Assembly (NCBI GenBank): GCA_965214115.1
Contig: CBDCAU010000006.1
Location: 115,577 to 179,576, forward strand
Source: Owenweeksia sp965214115
GTDB taxonomy: Bacteria > Bacteroidota > Bacteroidia > Flavobacteriales > Schleiferiaceae
Direction of reading: 5' to 3'
DNA: 64,000 nt
The position numbers were made by a program, and so were the translations under genes. The notes beneath the pieces are model-generated. The model saw nothing but the letters and a program-made list of their open reading frames with translations. It was not told the origin of the DNA and made no database searches. Shown here one piece after another: positions 18,084 through 26,921 of the stretch; position 1 is the first letter of the stretch; each line of letters starts with the position of its first letter.

Positions 18084-18578
18084 TTATTTTAATTTTTGGG
18101 TCAAACTTTTTTTGATTCTGTTAATTCGAACGCCAACGTTAGAAAGGTTCAGCCCTGTGATACTTGCAATTCCTTTGTAACTTTTCCCTTCCAGAACCAG
18201 CGTTATTATTATTCTGTCCATCTCTTTTAGAGTAGCAATAGTTTCATAAAGTTTGATGGTTTGGTGTTCTTTTTCGGCTATGTCCGGTTCGGCGGGTTCA
18301 CCTTGAATTTCTTCGGGAAATAAGGAAGTTTGATTTAGGTATTTTTTGCTGCGTTTCTTTGAAAATAAAATAGCGGTATTGGTAGCAATCCGATAGACCC
18401 AAGTGGATATATTGGAATTCCCTTTAAAAGTTTCAAGATTATCCCAAATTTTTATCGAAATTTCTTGCAAAAGGTCATCGGCATCAAATTTATTGCCCAC
18501 AAAACCTAAACAGAGGCGATAGATTTTATCTTTATTTTCGTTATAAACTTTCTTGAAATACCTTTCTTTATCATCCAT
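18084..18578 (-). CDS. ECF-type RNA polymerase sigma factor
   Basis: 164 residues. Sigma region 2 spans about residues 10-75 (GNKFDADDLLQEISIKIWDN and STWVYRIATNTAI) and region 4 about 105-160 (LKEMDRIIITLVLEGKSYKG then LSNVGVRINRIKKSL helix-turn-helix). Likely transcribed with the following membrane protein. Target promoters unknown. This pair is more AT-rich than the surrounding genes, which could mean horizontal origin. Confidence 0.9.
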   Translation of the reverse strand: MDDKERYFKKVYNENKDKIYRLCLGFVGNKFDADDLLQEISIKIWDNLETFKGNSNISTWVYRIATNTAILFSKKRSKKYLNQTSLFPEEIQGEPAEPDIAEKEHQTIKLYETIATLKEMDRIIITLVLEGKSYKGIASITGLNLSNVGVRINRIKKSLTQKLK

Positions 18579-18923
18579 TTGAAATGCGTAAGAAAGTTTT
18601 ATCGAAAAACCACTCTAACCTTAAAGACAATCGAGCGGTTAGAAAAAATAGATGGAATTGCTTTTTTGAGATAACCAAGAAATTCAATTTTGCTAATTTT
18701 TTCATCGTAAAAATCTTTAGTTATTTACTCTTTAGATTAGCAAGTGATGGTTTTATTACACTATTTTTCTTTTTTTTGAAAAAAAAAGGATTTTCCAGTT
18801 TATGCCTAAGCCTTTGAGGAATGGGCAGGGAAGATTTTAGAACATAGAATTGAGATTTAGTTAGGCCATACTATTTTGTAGAAGGTAGTTCCCCAGCTGG
18901 CGCGTTTGCAACGCGTGCAACCA
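18579..18923. other. Spacer without a supported gene
   Basis: AT-rich 345-bp stretch between the sigma-factor start and the DUF2442 stop. It presumably carries the sigma-gene promoter. I see no RNA, no clear palindrome and no plausible gene. Confidence 0.5.
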
Positions 18924-19190
18924 TCACCACAACAACCCCTCCACCAAAATATCCTCATCCAAATCTTCCCAATGAATGCCTTCCCCACCACCGATAAAAC
19001 GGTAATTGGAAAGTTGCTCGGACGTAGCTTTGGCCAAAGTTGGAAACCAATCCAAGGGCAAGGCCAACTCCCGCCCGTCTTCCAAGTGGAGAAACATTTT
19101 GGCTTCTTCAAACCAAATTTCGGTGGCAATGGAGGATTTTTTTACTGTCAAGATGTTGATATTAAATAAGTTAATTTCCTCAAACCTCAA
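18924..19190 (-). CDS. DUF2442 domain protein
   Basis: Up to 88 residues. The core (FEEAKMFLHLEDGRELALPL, DWFPTLAKATSEQLSNYRFI, then GIHWEDLDEDILVEGLL) fits DUF2442, a small family often beside DUF4160 or toxin-antitoxin genes; no DUF4160 partner is present here. The start is unclear: the longest frame uses a TTG at 19190 that lies within the heptamer array; a TTG at 19151 just before TVKKSSIATEIWF is an alternative. Confidence 0.65.
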   Translation of the reverse strand: MRFEEINLFNINILTVKKSSIATEIWFEEAKMFLHLEDGRELALPLDWFPTLAKATSEQLSNYRFIGGGEGIHWEDLDEDILVEGLLW

Positions 19191-19221
19191 ACCTCAAACC
19201 TCAAACCTCAAACCTCAAACC
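19178..19221. repeat. Heptamer array (CCTCAAA)n
   Basis: About six tandem copies of CCTCAAA between the carboxylase 3' end and DUF2442, overlapping the carboxylase stop region. Similar period-7 sequence occurs at 22047-22078 and, much longer with another unit, at 42756-42928. Confidence 0.75.
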
Positions 19222-20852
19222 TGCAAAACCCCCATATTAAAATCCCTCCCAATCGGCGCCCCGTTCGCCGCCTCAATCCCCATCGACACCCACTTCCGCG
19301 TCTCCAGCGGGTCGATGATGGCGTCCGTCCAAAGCCGCGCCGCCGCGTATTCCGGCGTGGTCTGCGATTCGTAGCGGCTCTCGATTTTGTCCAAAAGTTC
19401 CTTTTCGTTCGCCTCGGTAATTTCCTCGCCGCGCGATTTCAGGCTGGCTTTTTCGATTTGCAACAGCACTTTGGCGGCTTGTTGGCCGCCCATCACCGCG
19501 AGGCGCGCCGTGGGCCACGCCACTATCAATCGCGGGTCGTAGGCTTTGCCGCACATCGCATAATTGCCTGCGCCATAGCTGTTTCCGAGGATAATAGTGA
19601 ACTTCGGCACCACCGAATTGCTCACCGCGTTCACCATTTTTGCCCCGTCTTTGATGATGCCGCCGTGCTCGCTGCGGCTGCCCACCATAAAGCCCGAAAC
19701 GTCCTGCAAAAACACCAACGGGATTTTCTTTTGGTTGCAATTGGCAATAAATCGCGTGGCCTTGTCCGCTGAATCTGAGTAGATTACGCCACCAAATTGC
19801 ATCTCGCCCTTTTTGGTTTTGATAAGCTCGCGGTTGTTCGCTACGATGCCCACCGCCCAGCCGTCGATGCGCGCGTAGCCCGTCAAAATCGTGCGGCCGT
19901 AGCCTTCTTTGTACTGTTCAAATTTGCTATCGTCCACTAGCCGCTCGATGATGTCCAGCATCTTGTACGTCTTGGCGCGGTCGGTCGGCAAAATGCCATA
20001 AATTTCTTCGGGGTTTTTCTGCGGCGCGGCGGGTTTTTTACGGTTGAATCCCGCCTTTTCAAAATCGCCCATTTTATCCACAATCGTTTTGATGGTGGTG
20101 AGGCACTCCTTGTCGTCGGCACTTTGATAATCCGTTACGCCGGAAATCTGCGAGTGGGTGGTTGCGCCGCCAAGGGTCTCATTATCAATATCTTCACCGA
20201 TGGCCGCTTTCACTAAATAACTGCCCGCCAAAAAAATACTCCCCGTTTTTTCCACGATGAGGGCCTCATCGCTCATTATCGGCAAATACGCGCCGCCCGC
20301 CACGCAACTGCCCATCACCGCCGCAATTTGCGTGATGCCCATTGAACTCATCACCGCATTGTTCCGAAAGATGCGCCCAAAATTTTCCTTGTCGGGAAAA
20401 ATTTCGTCCTGCATCGGCAGATACACGCCCGCCGAATCCACCAAATAGATAATCGGCAGACGGTTTTCGATGGCGATTTCCTGCGCGCGCAAATTCTTTT
20501 TTCCGGTAATTGGAAACCACGCGCCCGCTTTTACCGTGGCATCGTTCGCCGCCACAATACATTGACGGCCAGCCACATAACCAATTACCACCACCACGCC
20601 GCCGCTCGGTGCGCCGCCTTCTTCCTCGTACATTTCGTAGCCGGCAAACGCTCCGATTTCAATTTGGTCGCGGCTTTTGTCCAGCAAAAAGTCAATCCGC
20701 TCGCGGGCGGTCATTTTCCCTTTTTTGTGATGTTTTTCGATGCGTTTTTCGCCACCGCCTTTGTATATTCCTTCCAGCTTCGATTTCACGTCCGAAACCA
20801 TCAGTTTCAGCGCATCTTCGTTTTTATTGAAATCAAGATTTTGCTTTGCCAT
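19215..20852 (-). CDS. Acyl-CoA carboxylase beta subunit (carboxyltransferase)
   Basis: 545 residues, full length for the propionyl-/methylcrotonyl-CoA carboxylase beta type. The N-terminal half has IGAFAGYEMYEEEGGAPSGG and the substrate-binding GSCVAGGAYLPIMSDEALIV; the C-terminal half has VFLQDVSGFMVGSRSEHGGI and LGNSYGAGNYAMCGKAYDPR. It transfers CO2 from biotin to an acyl-CoA. The wording of the active-site region resembles methylcrotonyl-CoA carboxylase (leucine breakdown) about as much as propionyl-CoA carboxylase; the substrate is not settled and no alpha subunit is in the window. Confidence 0.9.
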   Translation of the reverse strand: MAKQNLDFNKNEDALKLMVSDVKSKLEGIYKGGGEKRIEKHHKKGKMTARERIDFLLDKSRDQIEIGAFAGYEMYEEEGGAPSGGVVVVIGYVAGRQCIVAANDATVKAGAWFPITGKKNLRAQEIAIENRLPIIYLVDSAGVYLPMQDEIFPDKENFGRIFRNNAVMSSMGITQIAAVMGSCVAGGAYLPIMSDEALIVEKTGSIFLAGSYLVKAAIGEDIDNETLGGATTHSQISGVTDYQSADDKECLTTIKTIVDKMGDFEKAGFNRKKPAAPQKNPEEIYGILPTDRAKTYKMLDIIERLVDDSKFEQYKEGYGRTILTGYARIDGWAVGIVANNRELIKTKKGEMQFGGVIYSDSADKATRFIANCNQKKIPLVFLQDVSGFMVGSRSEHGGIIKDGAKMVNAVSNSVVPKFTIILGNSYGAGNYAMCGKAYDPRLIVAWPTARLAVMGGQQAAKVLLQIEKASLKSRGEEITEANEKELLDKIESRYESQTTPEYAAARLWTDAIIDPLETRKWVSMGIEAANGAPIGRDFNMGVLQV

Positions 20853-20855
20853 TTT

Positions 20856-21920
20856 TTAATAACATTGTTCGATTACAAATTCCGACTCTTTTTCTAAAGA
20901 AATTTTATCTCCTTCTTTTTTACTGATAAAAAGCGAAAAATAATTACTGTTTTTATAAACAGATACCAATACGATTTCGGGAATGCCATCGCCGGTAAAA
21001 TCCCCGAACCAATAGACTTCGGGCATCCCGCATTCGCCTTTTTCGGCCAAAGATTCCGTCAGGTTTTGGGTGAAGTCTTTTCCTTTTAAAAGGAGCTTGT
21101 AATTTTTCACCGTGGGGCAGGGTTCGCCTGCTTCCACCGTCCCGCTCGCCGTTAATTTTAAGGAAAGGTCATTCTCCGAAATAATCAATTCTTGTCCTGG
21201 AAACACCTTCCTTCCCGTCAGCCGCAGCAGCTCACTTTTGTCTTTGATTTCCAATTGCTTGGCATCCAGCGGACGGTTCATCCCAATCAAAAAAACGCTG
21301 CGCTCCACTTCCCCGCTTTCAATGTCAAATTCCATCCCGCTGCCCACTTTTTCGGCGCTCAAAACCACTTTCAAATTCACCGGACGAATTCGGTAATCAC
21401 CCGCCGCATCACGGTCATCTTTGGGATAAAACCCGTACCAAAGCAGTCCGGGGTCAATCGCGCCGACATCACCACAAAAATTGTAAGCCTCGGTTACAAA
21501 TTGAAATTTTGTAGCATTGGTAAATTTGTTTGGGTTTTCAGGTTTGGAGGATTTTTCAGGTGCTGAAACTTCAGTTGAATCTGTATCCAAATTATCTATA
21601 GAAATGGTATCTTTTTCTTTAGAAATAACTTCCAAAAAACCATCCCAAATATATCCAGTTTTTCCTTTAAATTCTACTTTCCGCCAATCGCCTTCCGCCT
21701 CCGAAGTTGCAAATTTTCCAAACGATTTTTGACAGCCATTTAGTTCGGAATTCAGCGGTGCGGAAGCAATCATTTTTCCATCGGTATTCGGAGCGCTGCG
21801 GATGCGCAAACCGGAAGGCGCGGTCACCTTGTAAACGGCCGCCGCCTCACAGTCCAATTGGGCAGAAATTTCAAGACCAAATGCATTCAGCAACAAAAAG
21901 AGAATCAGCGATTTTTTCAT
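20856..21920 (-). CDS. Secreted protein with SH3-like domain
   Basis: 354 residues. Signal peptide to about residue 20 (LEISAQ), then a bacterial SH3 domain (YKVTAPSGLRIRSAPNTDGK ... EGDWRKVEFKGKTGYIWDGF, about residues 29-95), a linker rich in S, T, E and P, and a ~220-residue C-terminal region containing DFTGDGIPEIVLVSVY, which resembles an FG-GAP/VCBS-type repeat. Probably periplasmic or surface located. It ends 3 nt before the carboxylase start, so they may be co-transcribed. Confidence 0.75.
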   Translation of the reverse strand: MKKSLILFLLLNAFGLEISAQLDCEAAAVYKVTAPSGLRIRSAPNTDGKMIASAPLNSELNGCQKSFGKFATSEAEGDWRKVEFKGKTGYIWDGFLEVISKEKDTISIDNLDTDSTEVSAPEKSSKPENPNKFTNATKFQFVTEAYNFCGDVGAIDPGLLWYGFYPKDDRDAAGDYRIRPVNLKVVLSAEKVGSGMEFDIESGEVERSVFLIGMNRPLDAKQLEIKDKSELLRLTGRKVFPGQELIISENDLSLKLTASGTVEAGEPCPTVKNYKLLLKGKDFTQNLTESLAEKGECGMPEVYWFGDFTGDGIPEIVLVSVYKNSNYFSLFISKKEGDKISLEKESEFVIEQCY

Positions 21921-22007
21921 CGGGACGAAATTACGAAAGCGAGGTACATTGGTTATGGCTTATCGGATTTGTGCCGTGCCTTTGGCACTCGGTCCTTCCG
22001 AGCGGGA

Positions 22008-22040
22008 AGACCTGACAGGTTTCCAAAACCTGTCAGGTCT
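22008..22040. repeat. Palindrome of the GACCT...AGGTC family, copy 1
   Basis: A perfect 14-bp inverted repeat (AGACCTGACAGGTT) with a 5-bp centre. Related copies are at 27831-27862 and 41819-41850. It lies between the SH3 gene start and the wbqC 3' end. Confidence 0.75.
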
Positions 22041-22069
22041 GGGAAACTTCAAACCGCAAACTTGAAACC

Positions 22070-22456
22070 TCAAACCTTCTCCAAAAGCCATCCCCGCGCC
22101 GCCGGCCCCTCATTGCAAATCAAATCCAAAATCGAAAGGTTTTCTTCAAATTTGGGGTGTTCAAAATGCTGCGGATATTTTAAAGGTGAAAATTCAACTT
22201 TTCCAAAGTTTTTCCGATAGTCATTTTCGACACTTTTCTCCCATTTTTTAGTGAAAGAAATTTTAAACTCCGCTTGCATACATTTTTTGATAAAAAAAAT
22301 CAAAGCCAAATTGAAATCAAAAAGCAACGTAAATCTTTGTTGGTAAACTTGTTCCAATTCAAACGAAATGGATTCAAAAAAAGGAGTGCCGCCATAAGCA
22401 CTGCGGATGGCACGCCAATGGGTGTGCCGCCAGTCTTCGGCGTAGTTGATTTCCAC
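22070..22456 (-). CDS. WbqC family protein, C-terminal fragment
   Basis: Continuation of the WbqC-like gene after a frameshift in a run of nine A (coding strand; plus 22482-22490). The nominal start (GTG) is internal; the conserved text reads through from the upstream fragment as IPIKKNDGEHSIGQV and EINYAEDWRHTHWRAIRSAY when one A is removed. WbqC proteins are found near cell-surface polysaccharide genes; biochemical role uncertain. The intact gene would span 22070-22664 (about 198 aa) and is the last gene of the parA operon. Confidence 0.75.
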   Translation of the reverse strand: MEINYAEDWRHTHWRAIRSAYGGTPFFESISFELEQVYQQRFTLLFDFNLALIFFIKKCMQAEFKISFTKKWEKSVENDYRKNFGKVEFSPLKYPQHFEHPKFEENLSILDLICNEGPAARGWLLEKV

Positions 22457-22664
22457 TTGGCCTATCGAATGTTCGCCATCGTTTTTTTTTGATGGGAATG
22501 CTTAGTGAAAACCGCCCGTTCGCACCTAAAATTTCACAGCGGTTTCGATAGGTTCTTCGCTGCAAACTTTCGTGCTTTTCTATATAAATTGTATCAAATT
22601 TAAAGGCAGATTTCCACCAAGAAATAGGGGGGCAATAGGCTATGGAAAAAACTGCGTTTTTCAC
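22374..22664 (-). CDS. WbqC family protein, N-terminal fragment
   Basis: ATG 22664 opens MKNAVFSIAYCPPISWWKSA, followed by YIEKHESLQRRTYRNRCEIL and GANGRFSLSIPIKK, the usual WbqC start (recognition of the partner glycan or nucleotide precursor is presumed for the family). After the A9 run the frame reads random sequence to its stop at 22374. It overlaps the end of lepB by 4 nt, the usual coupling in this operon. Confidence 0.75.
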   Translation of the reverse strand: MKNAVFSIAYCPPISWWKSAFKFDTIYIEKHESLQRRTYRNRCEILGANGRFSLSIPIKKKRWRTFDRPSGNQLRRRLAAHPLACHPQCLWRHSFF

Positions 22665-23485
22665 GCGGCTTCCTTTGCTTTTTTACGCTGTTGGTAATAG
22701 CGATTTCCAAAATAAAGGAGCAGCGCAACAATGGTAACGTGGAGGAAATAGGTTTTACGCGGCCCATCTGAATGAACCACAGTAAACACGCGATCCTTGC
22801 GGATTTTATTAAAACCATCGGCGTATTTGTCCCAACTCATCCAAATAAAAACCGGCTTGCCCACGATGTGATCCTCCGGCACGAAGCCCCAGTAGCGCGA
22901 ATCGTCCGAGGCGTGGCGGTTGTCGCCCATCATAAAATAATAGTCTTTTTCAAAAGTGTATTCGGTAATCGGCTGACCATCAAGGAGATAGTTTCCGTTT
23001 TGAAATTTCAAATCGTGATTTTCATAAGCGGAAATGGCGCGCTGGTATTTCAAAAAATTCTTGGGCGTGAATTTTATCGTCTCGCCTTTTTTGGGCAACC
23101 AAAGCGGCCCGTAATTATCGCGCGACCAATCAAAAACGAGTTGATCGGAATTTTTGGGATTGGGAAAAATGTCTTGATTCGCGCCCAAATGCGTGAATTG
23201 ATTGTACATCTGCTGCAACATTGGCGAAGGCGCAGTTTCTTGATTCTCAGAAGTTTCGCTGGGCCCATTTATGGGTTCGACGCTTTTTACGTTGGGCAGT
23301 CTTTTAAAATTTTCCAACTGACTGTTGGAAATCGTAACCAAATAAGTGTTTTGCGAAATCGGCACCACTTCGCCCGTGCCGTTCTCAAAATTGATGTCGA
23401 ATTTCTCTTTCAATAATTTAGGATTGAAACTCACGCCGTTCGTTTGCACAAAATAACTTTTCTGCGGGTCGGCCCAGCCGGGCAA
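22661..23485 (-). CDS. lepB: Signal peptidase I, C-terminal fragment
   Basis: Third piece of lepB. The region YFVQTNGVSFNPKLLKEKFD belongs to the long loop typical of Bacteroidota enzymes; YYFMMGDNRHASDDSRYWGF (GDNR box E) and PEDHIVGKPVFIWMSWD follow, and a C-terminal membrane segment with a lysine-rich tail. It joins the preceding piece when one A is removed from a seven-A run near 23496, reading IDGKKEDLPGWADPQKS. The complete gene spans 22661-24309, about 548 residues before correction of two indels. Confidence 0.8.
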   Translation of the reverse strand: MPGWADPQKSYFVQTNGVSFNPKLLKEKFDINFENGTGEVVPISQNTYLVTISNSQLENFKRLPNVKSVEPINGPSETSENQETAPSPMLQQMYNQFTHLGANQDIFPNPKNSDQLVFDWSRDNYGPLWLPKKGETIKFTPKNFLKYQRAISAYENHDLKFQNGNYLLDGQPITEYTFEKDYYFMMGDNRHASDDSRYWGFVPEDHIVGKPVFIWMSWDKYADGFNKIRKDRVFTVVHSDGPRKTYFLHVTIVALLLYFGNRYYQQRKKAKEAA

Positions 23486-23708
23486 ATCTTCTTTTTTTCC
23501 CGTCTATAAATACCTGACCGCCAGTCACTTTCAGTGTGTCGCCCGGCAAGGCTACGGCGCGTTTTACATAATGCTCGCGCTTGTCAATCGGGCGGTCTTC
23601 GCCTTCCATCCCAAACTGCGCGTAGCGAATATCCTCTGCCGGATAGTTGAAAACCACCGCGTCGCCGCGCTCCACGTCTTGAAATTTTGGGAGGCGCCAA
23701 TACGGCAA
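23418..23708 (-). CDS. lepB: Signal peptidase I, middle fragment with catalytic lysine
   Basis: Bridges the other two lepB pieces. It contains LPYWRLPKFQDVERGDAVVF and YVKRAVALPGDTLKV, in which the lysine before RAVALPGD is the general base of the Ser/Lys dyad. It joins the N-terminal piece by removing one A from a five-A run near 23710 (IKLPYWRLP). The last ~28 residues, after the A7 run, are out of frame and not part of the real protein. Confidence 0.75.
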   Translation of the reverse strand: MPYWRLPKFQDVERGDAVVFNYPAEDIRYAQFGMEGEDRPIDKREHYVKRAVALPGDTLKVTGGQVFIDGKKRRFARLGRPAEKLFCANERREFQS

Positions 23709-24309
23709 TTTTTATCCATTCCAAATAGGAATTAGTAGTGCTGGAAAATGGTAAGTGGTTGTGAACCAGCGGAACAGCGAGCGGCGTCATCGGGAAGCGC
23801 GTGCCGTAGTGCATCTTGGAAACGAAAAGGAAATCGCCGACCATCAACGATTTTTCCATCGAGGGCGTGGGGATGGTGAATGCCTCAAACGTAAAAGTGC
23901 GGATGACCGTGGCGGCGACCACCGCAAATAGGAGGGAGGCGGCCAGTTCGCTGACATATTTCCGGATGGTTTGGAAATCCTTTCCAGCGTAATTCAGCTC
24001 GGCGGTAAAATTTAAAAACCCCAAATAAATCCCAAAAGTTATAATTGCTAAGAGCGTGTGCCATAGTTTGTTAAAACGAAAAACGTGCAGCAATTCATAA
24101 ATCACGACTACCGCCATCACATTACCGACGACGGGGATGTAGCACAAAATCGTCCACCACCAAGGGCGTTCAATAATTTTCATCAGCACCACCACACGGT
24201 AAACCGGAACAAAGGCTTCCCACGCTTTTCGGCCAGCGGCTTTGTAAAAATTAAAAGTGAGAATCCCACTGATAATTTCAATCGCCAAAAACAATAAAAT
24301 TAAGTCCAT
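23584..24309 (-). CDS. lepB: Signal peptidase I, N-terminal fragment with catalytic serine
   Basis: ATG 24309, 7 nt after the restored dapB stop. It has several membrane segments (about residues 1-20, 40-65, 70-95 and 115-135), longer than enterobacterial LepB and common in Bacteroidota. The nucleophile serine is in FTIPTPSMEKSLMVGDFLFV. Signal peptidase I removes signal peptides from exported proteins, including the T9SS substrates in this window. After NSYLEWIK the frame is lost (five-A run near 23710). Confidence 0.8.
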   Translation of the reverse strand: MDLILLFLAIEIISGILTFNFYKAAGRKAWEAFVPVYRVVVLMKIIERPWWWTILCYIPVVGNVMAVVVIYELLHVFRFNKLWHTLLAIITFGIYLGFLNFTAELNYAGKDFQTIRKYVSELAASLLFAVVAATVIRTFTFEAFTIPTPSMEKSLMVGDFLFVSKMHYGTRFPMTPLAVPLVHNHLPFSSTTNSYLEWIKIAVLAPPKISRRGARRRGGFQLSGRGYSLRAVWDGRRRPPD

Positions 24310-24356
24310 TTTTATATCAAAATTTTAAAACATCTTTCATCGAAAAAATGCCTTTT

Positions 24357-25025
24357 TTATCTTCCAAAAATTCGGCCGGCCAAAACGGCGCCATAAGCAA
24401 AACCTTTTCGGGAATGCGCTTCGTGTTTTATTTCAATGGAATCGATTTCCGAATCATAGTGAATAATGTGCGTACCATTCACGTTTTCAATGCGTTTGGC
24501 TTTTATTTGAATTTGCTCGGCGGCGTGTTTTTCGTTCAATGTCCAGCCGCTTTTTCTATCTAAATTTTCAGCGATTTGTTCGGCCAAAGTTATCGCCGTT
24601 CCGCTGGGTGCATCCAACTTTTGGGTATGGTGAATTTCTTCAATAGAAATATCATATTCTTTGTGCACATTCATTAGTTCAGAAAGCCGCTTGTTTATCT
24701 CAAAAAAAAGATTGACGCCCACGCTGAAATTGGAGGCGTAAAGAAAAGCGGAATCGTTTGATTGGCAAAGTTTTACGGCCTCATCGTATTGCGAAAGCCA
24801 ACCCGTGGTGCCAGAAACGACTGGGATTTTATTTTCAAAACAAGCCGCCAAATTGCTGAACGCCGCTTCGGGACGCGAAAATTCAATTGCCACATCTGCG
24901 GCTTTAAGTTTTTGAATATCAATACCTTCGCTACCGAAAGTAGCCACCACTTCGTGGTTTCGTTCGTTAAGGATTTTTTCGATTTCACGGCCCATTTTAC
25001 CGTAACCGATGATGGCGGTTTTCAT
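24357..25025 (-). CDS. dapB: 4-hydroxy-tetrahydrodipicolinate reductase (3' end frameshifted)
   Basis: Lysine/diaminopimelate pathway enzyme. NAD(P)-binding AIIGYGKMGREIE at the N-terminus, VVSGTTGWL, and the substrate/catalytic segment EIHHTQKLDAPSGTA are all present. The frame stops after GAVLAGRIFGR, but removing one base in GGCCGGCC (near 24374) restores the conserved end AAEFLEDKKGIFSMKDVLKF with a stop at 24317, so the intact gene is 24317-25025 (about 236 aa). The start overlaps the stop of the upstream gene (ATGA). Third last gene of the parA operon. Confidence 0.88.
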   Translation of the reverse strand: MKTAIIGYGKMGREIEKILNERNHEVVATFGSEGIDIQKLKAADVAIEFSRPEAAFSNLAACFENKIPVVSGTTGWLSQYDEAVKLCQSNDSAFLYASNFSVGVNLFFEINKRLSELMNVHKEYDISIEEIHHTQKLDAPSGTAITLAEQIAENLDRKSGWTLNEKHAAEQIQIKAKRIENVNGTHIIHYDSEIDSIEIKHEAHSRKGFAYGAVLAGRIFGR

Positions 25026-25798
25026 TTTAGTGAAAGCGTTAAAGAAATGCCAAAGTTAGTCCCACCGCTAAAACGGTCGCGCGAAAATCGCGGTTCCCAG
25101 CGCAGGGATAAATCATCGCTCACATCATAGTAAAAAAGATGGGCATCCACGTAAGCATCGAGAATGGTGAGGCCGTAGCCGAGCGCGGTGAGGATGATGG
25201 AAAGGTCGCGTTGCTTGCGGAATTCGTTCTGTAGAGTGATAAGTTGCGCAGGGCCATAAGTACCCGTGAAAGCGGGGATTCCGACAAAATTGGTATCGGT
25301 TTGCTCGAAGAAAGCATCCAAATAAATGCGGTATTGGTCGTGGTTGAAAGTGATGGCGTAAATGCCCGCGCCAAGGCCGCCATACACAATGGGCAGCTTC
25401 CAAAATTTGCCGTTGTAAACCTGTCCGCCACCGGGAATCAATCCCCACAAAGCCGCTCGACCGGGCCGGTGCACACCGTGTCGGGCCGTGTCCGCCAGCC
25501 GCCTTTGCAGCCGTTGCTGTTGTCTATTCGGCTCAGGTTCAAAGGCTTCTGAAATATCTGCCAAGGTGGAATCGACGGCGTTGGAATCCGCAACGACGAT
25601 GGGTTTGGATTCATTGAAAACGGAATCGGTTTGGGCGGAATCTTGGGAGACTTGGTTGGAATTGTTGTAGAATTGTAGGGAGTCCAATGTGGTTTTTCCG
25701 GAATCGGCGGGTGCCTGTGCCGAGTCATTCGGCATTTCCACTTGGGCGCTGAGCGAAAGCGAAACCACAAGAAACGTGAAGAGCGTTAAGAACCTCAC
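25022..25798 (-). CDS. DUF5683 membrane protein
   Basis: The frame is open from 25912, but its first ~37 codons translate a palindromic repeat, so I choose GTG 25798, which starts a good signal peptide (RFLTLFTFLVVSLSLSAQ). A disordered S/D/Q/T-rich stretch follows, then DTARHGVHRPGRAALWGLIP, GGGQVYNGKFWKLPIVYGGL and several membrane segments, the DUF5683 pattern. In many Bacteroidota this gene sits between parB and dapB, as here. Function unknown; envelope protein. Confidence 0.75.
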   Translation of the reverse strand: MRFLTLFTFLVVSLSLSAQVEMPNDSAQAPADSGKTTLDSLQFYNNSNQVSQDSAQTDSVFNESKPIVVADSNAVDSTLADISEAFEPEPNRQQQRLQRRLADTARHGVHRPGRAALWGLIPGGGQVYNGKFWKLPIVYGGLGAGIYAITFNHDQYRIYLDAFFEQTDTNFVGIPAFTGTYGPAQLITLQNEFRKQRDLSIILTALGYGLTILDAYVDAHLFYYDVSDDLSLRWEPRFSRDRFSGGTNFGISLTLSLK

Positions 25799-25945
25799 CC
25801 CCAGCCCCTCTCCAAAAGGAGAAGGGTGATGCGGGGGAAATTGCAATAGGAAATGCTTCGTTAAAAGATTTTTAAAAGAAAATTCAAACGCGCGACTTTT
25901 ACATCCAGCCACCCCCTCTCTGAAGGAGAGGGGGATGGGGGGGTG
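25795..25945. repeat. Two C-rich/G-rich palindromic elements upstream of DUF5683
   Basis: Element 1 (about 25795-25840) reads CCTCACCCCCAGCCCCTCTCC, an AAAAGG centre and GAGAAGGGTGATGCGGGGG. Element 2 (about 25910-25945) reads CCACCCCCTCTCTGAAGGAG then AGGGGGATGGGGGGG. They are imperfect copies of one inverted-repeat type in opposite orientation. They lie in the parB-DUF5683 spacer and extend over the coding start, which makes the DUF5683 frame look longer than it is. Confidence 0.65.
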
Positions 25946-26015
25946 AGGTCGTAAGCGCGCCTCTAAATTTTAAATTATTAATTATCAAAAATTTAGAATT
26001 AAAATCTAAATAGAA

Positions 26016-26903
26016 TCAAGATTGGATTTCGCTGAGAATGCTTTGCAACTCCTCATCATTTTTAAACGGAATCGTAATCTTCCCTTTGCCGCGCCGGCTT
26101 CGGCTCAAACTCACTTGGGCGCTCAGTTTTTGAGATAGTTTCTGCTGCATTTCAAGATATTCTTCGGGGAGCTCATTGGCAGATTTTGTGCCACTTTGGG
26201 GCGCATCTTTCTGTCGGCTGCGGCGCACGGCTTCTTCCACTTGGCGCACGTTCCATTCTTTACCGATGGCGGTTTCGTAGAGTTGCAGTTGCTCGTCGGC
26301 ATCGTTGATGTTGATGATGGCGCGGGCGTGGCCCATCCCGATCATCCCATCGCGGAGGCCGGCTTGGATGAGGGGTTGCAACTTCAAGAGTCTCAAGTAG
26401 TTAGTGATGGTCGAACGCTTTTTGCCCACGCGCTCGCTCATTTCTTCCTGTGTCAAATCACATTCTTCAATGAGCCGCTGGTAGCTCAGCGCAATTTCGA
26501 TGGCGTCCAGTTCCTCACGCTGGATATTTTCCACCAGCGCCATTTCCAGCATTTGCTGGTCGTTGGCGAGGCGGATGTAGGCGGGGATTTTTTCAAAACC
26601 AGCAATTTTAGAAGCCCGGAAACGCCGCTCGCCGCTGATAATCGTGAATGTGCCGCCGGTATTTTTTCGAACCGTAATCGGCTGGATAATACCGAGTTGT
26701 CCGATAGAAACCGCCAATTCTTCCAGCGCTTCTTTGCTGAATTGTGTGCGCGGCTGGTCGGGGTTCGGTTGTATTTTATCGATGTCGATTTCGGCGATGG
26801 CGCCCACCAGTTTGTCGGCGTTGCGGTCGCCAGCGGACTGCACTTCGGCGGTTTCCTGTAAGAGTGCGGAAAGCCCGCGCCCCATTGCTTTTCGTTTGGC
26901 CAC
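26016..26903 (-). CDS. parB: Chromosome-partitioning protein ParB
   Basis: 295 residues. GTG 26903 is preferred over ATG 26885 because it gives the canonical start MAKRKAMGRGLSALLQE. The CTPase/ParB-N domain has QPRTQFSKEALEELAVSIGQ and the GERRFRAS box; a helix-turn-helix follows (TQEEMSERVGKKRSTITNYL), then a C-terminal dimer region ending ELQSILSEIQS. It loads on parS near the origin, so this region may lie close to oriC, although I found no parS in the window. Confidence 0.94.
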   Translation of the reverse strand: MAKRKAMGRGLSALLQETAEVQSAGDRNADKLVGAIAEIDIDKIQPNPDQPRTQFSKEALEELAVSIGQLGIIQPITVRKNTGGTFTIISGERRFRASKIAGFEKIPAYIRLANDQQMLEMALVENIQREELDAIEIALSYQRLIEECDLTQEEMSERVGKKRSTITNYLRLLKLQPLIQAGLRDGMIGMGHARAIININDADEQLQLYETAIGKEWNVRQVEEAVRRSRQKDAPQSGTKSANELPEEYLEMQQKLSQKLSAQVSLSRSRRGKGKITIPFKNDEELQSILSEIQS

Positions 26904-26921
26904 AGCCTGTTTTTTTTAAAG

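Noticed and set aside
25799..25912. Longer start for the DUF5683 gene
   Set aside because: The extra residues (HHPSPFGEGLGVR) translate a dispersed palindrome; a signal peptide begins at GTG 25798.
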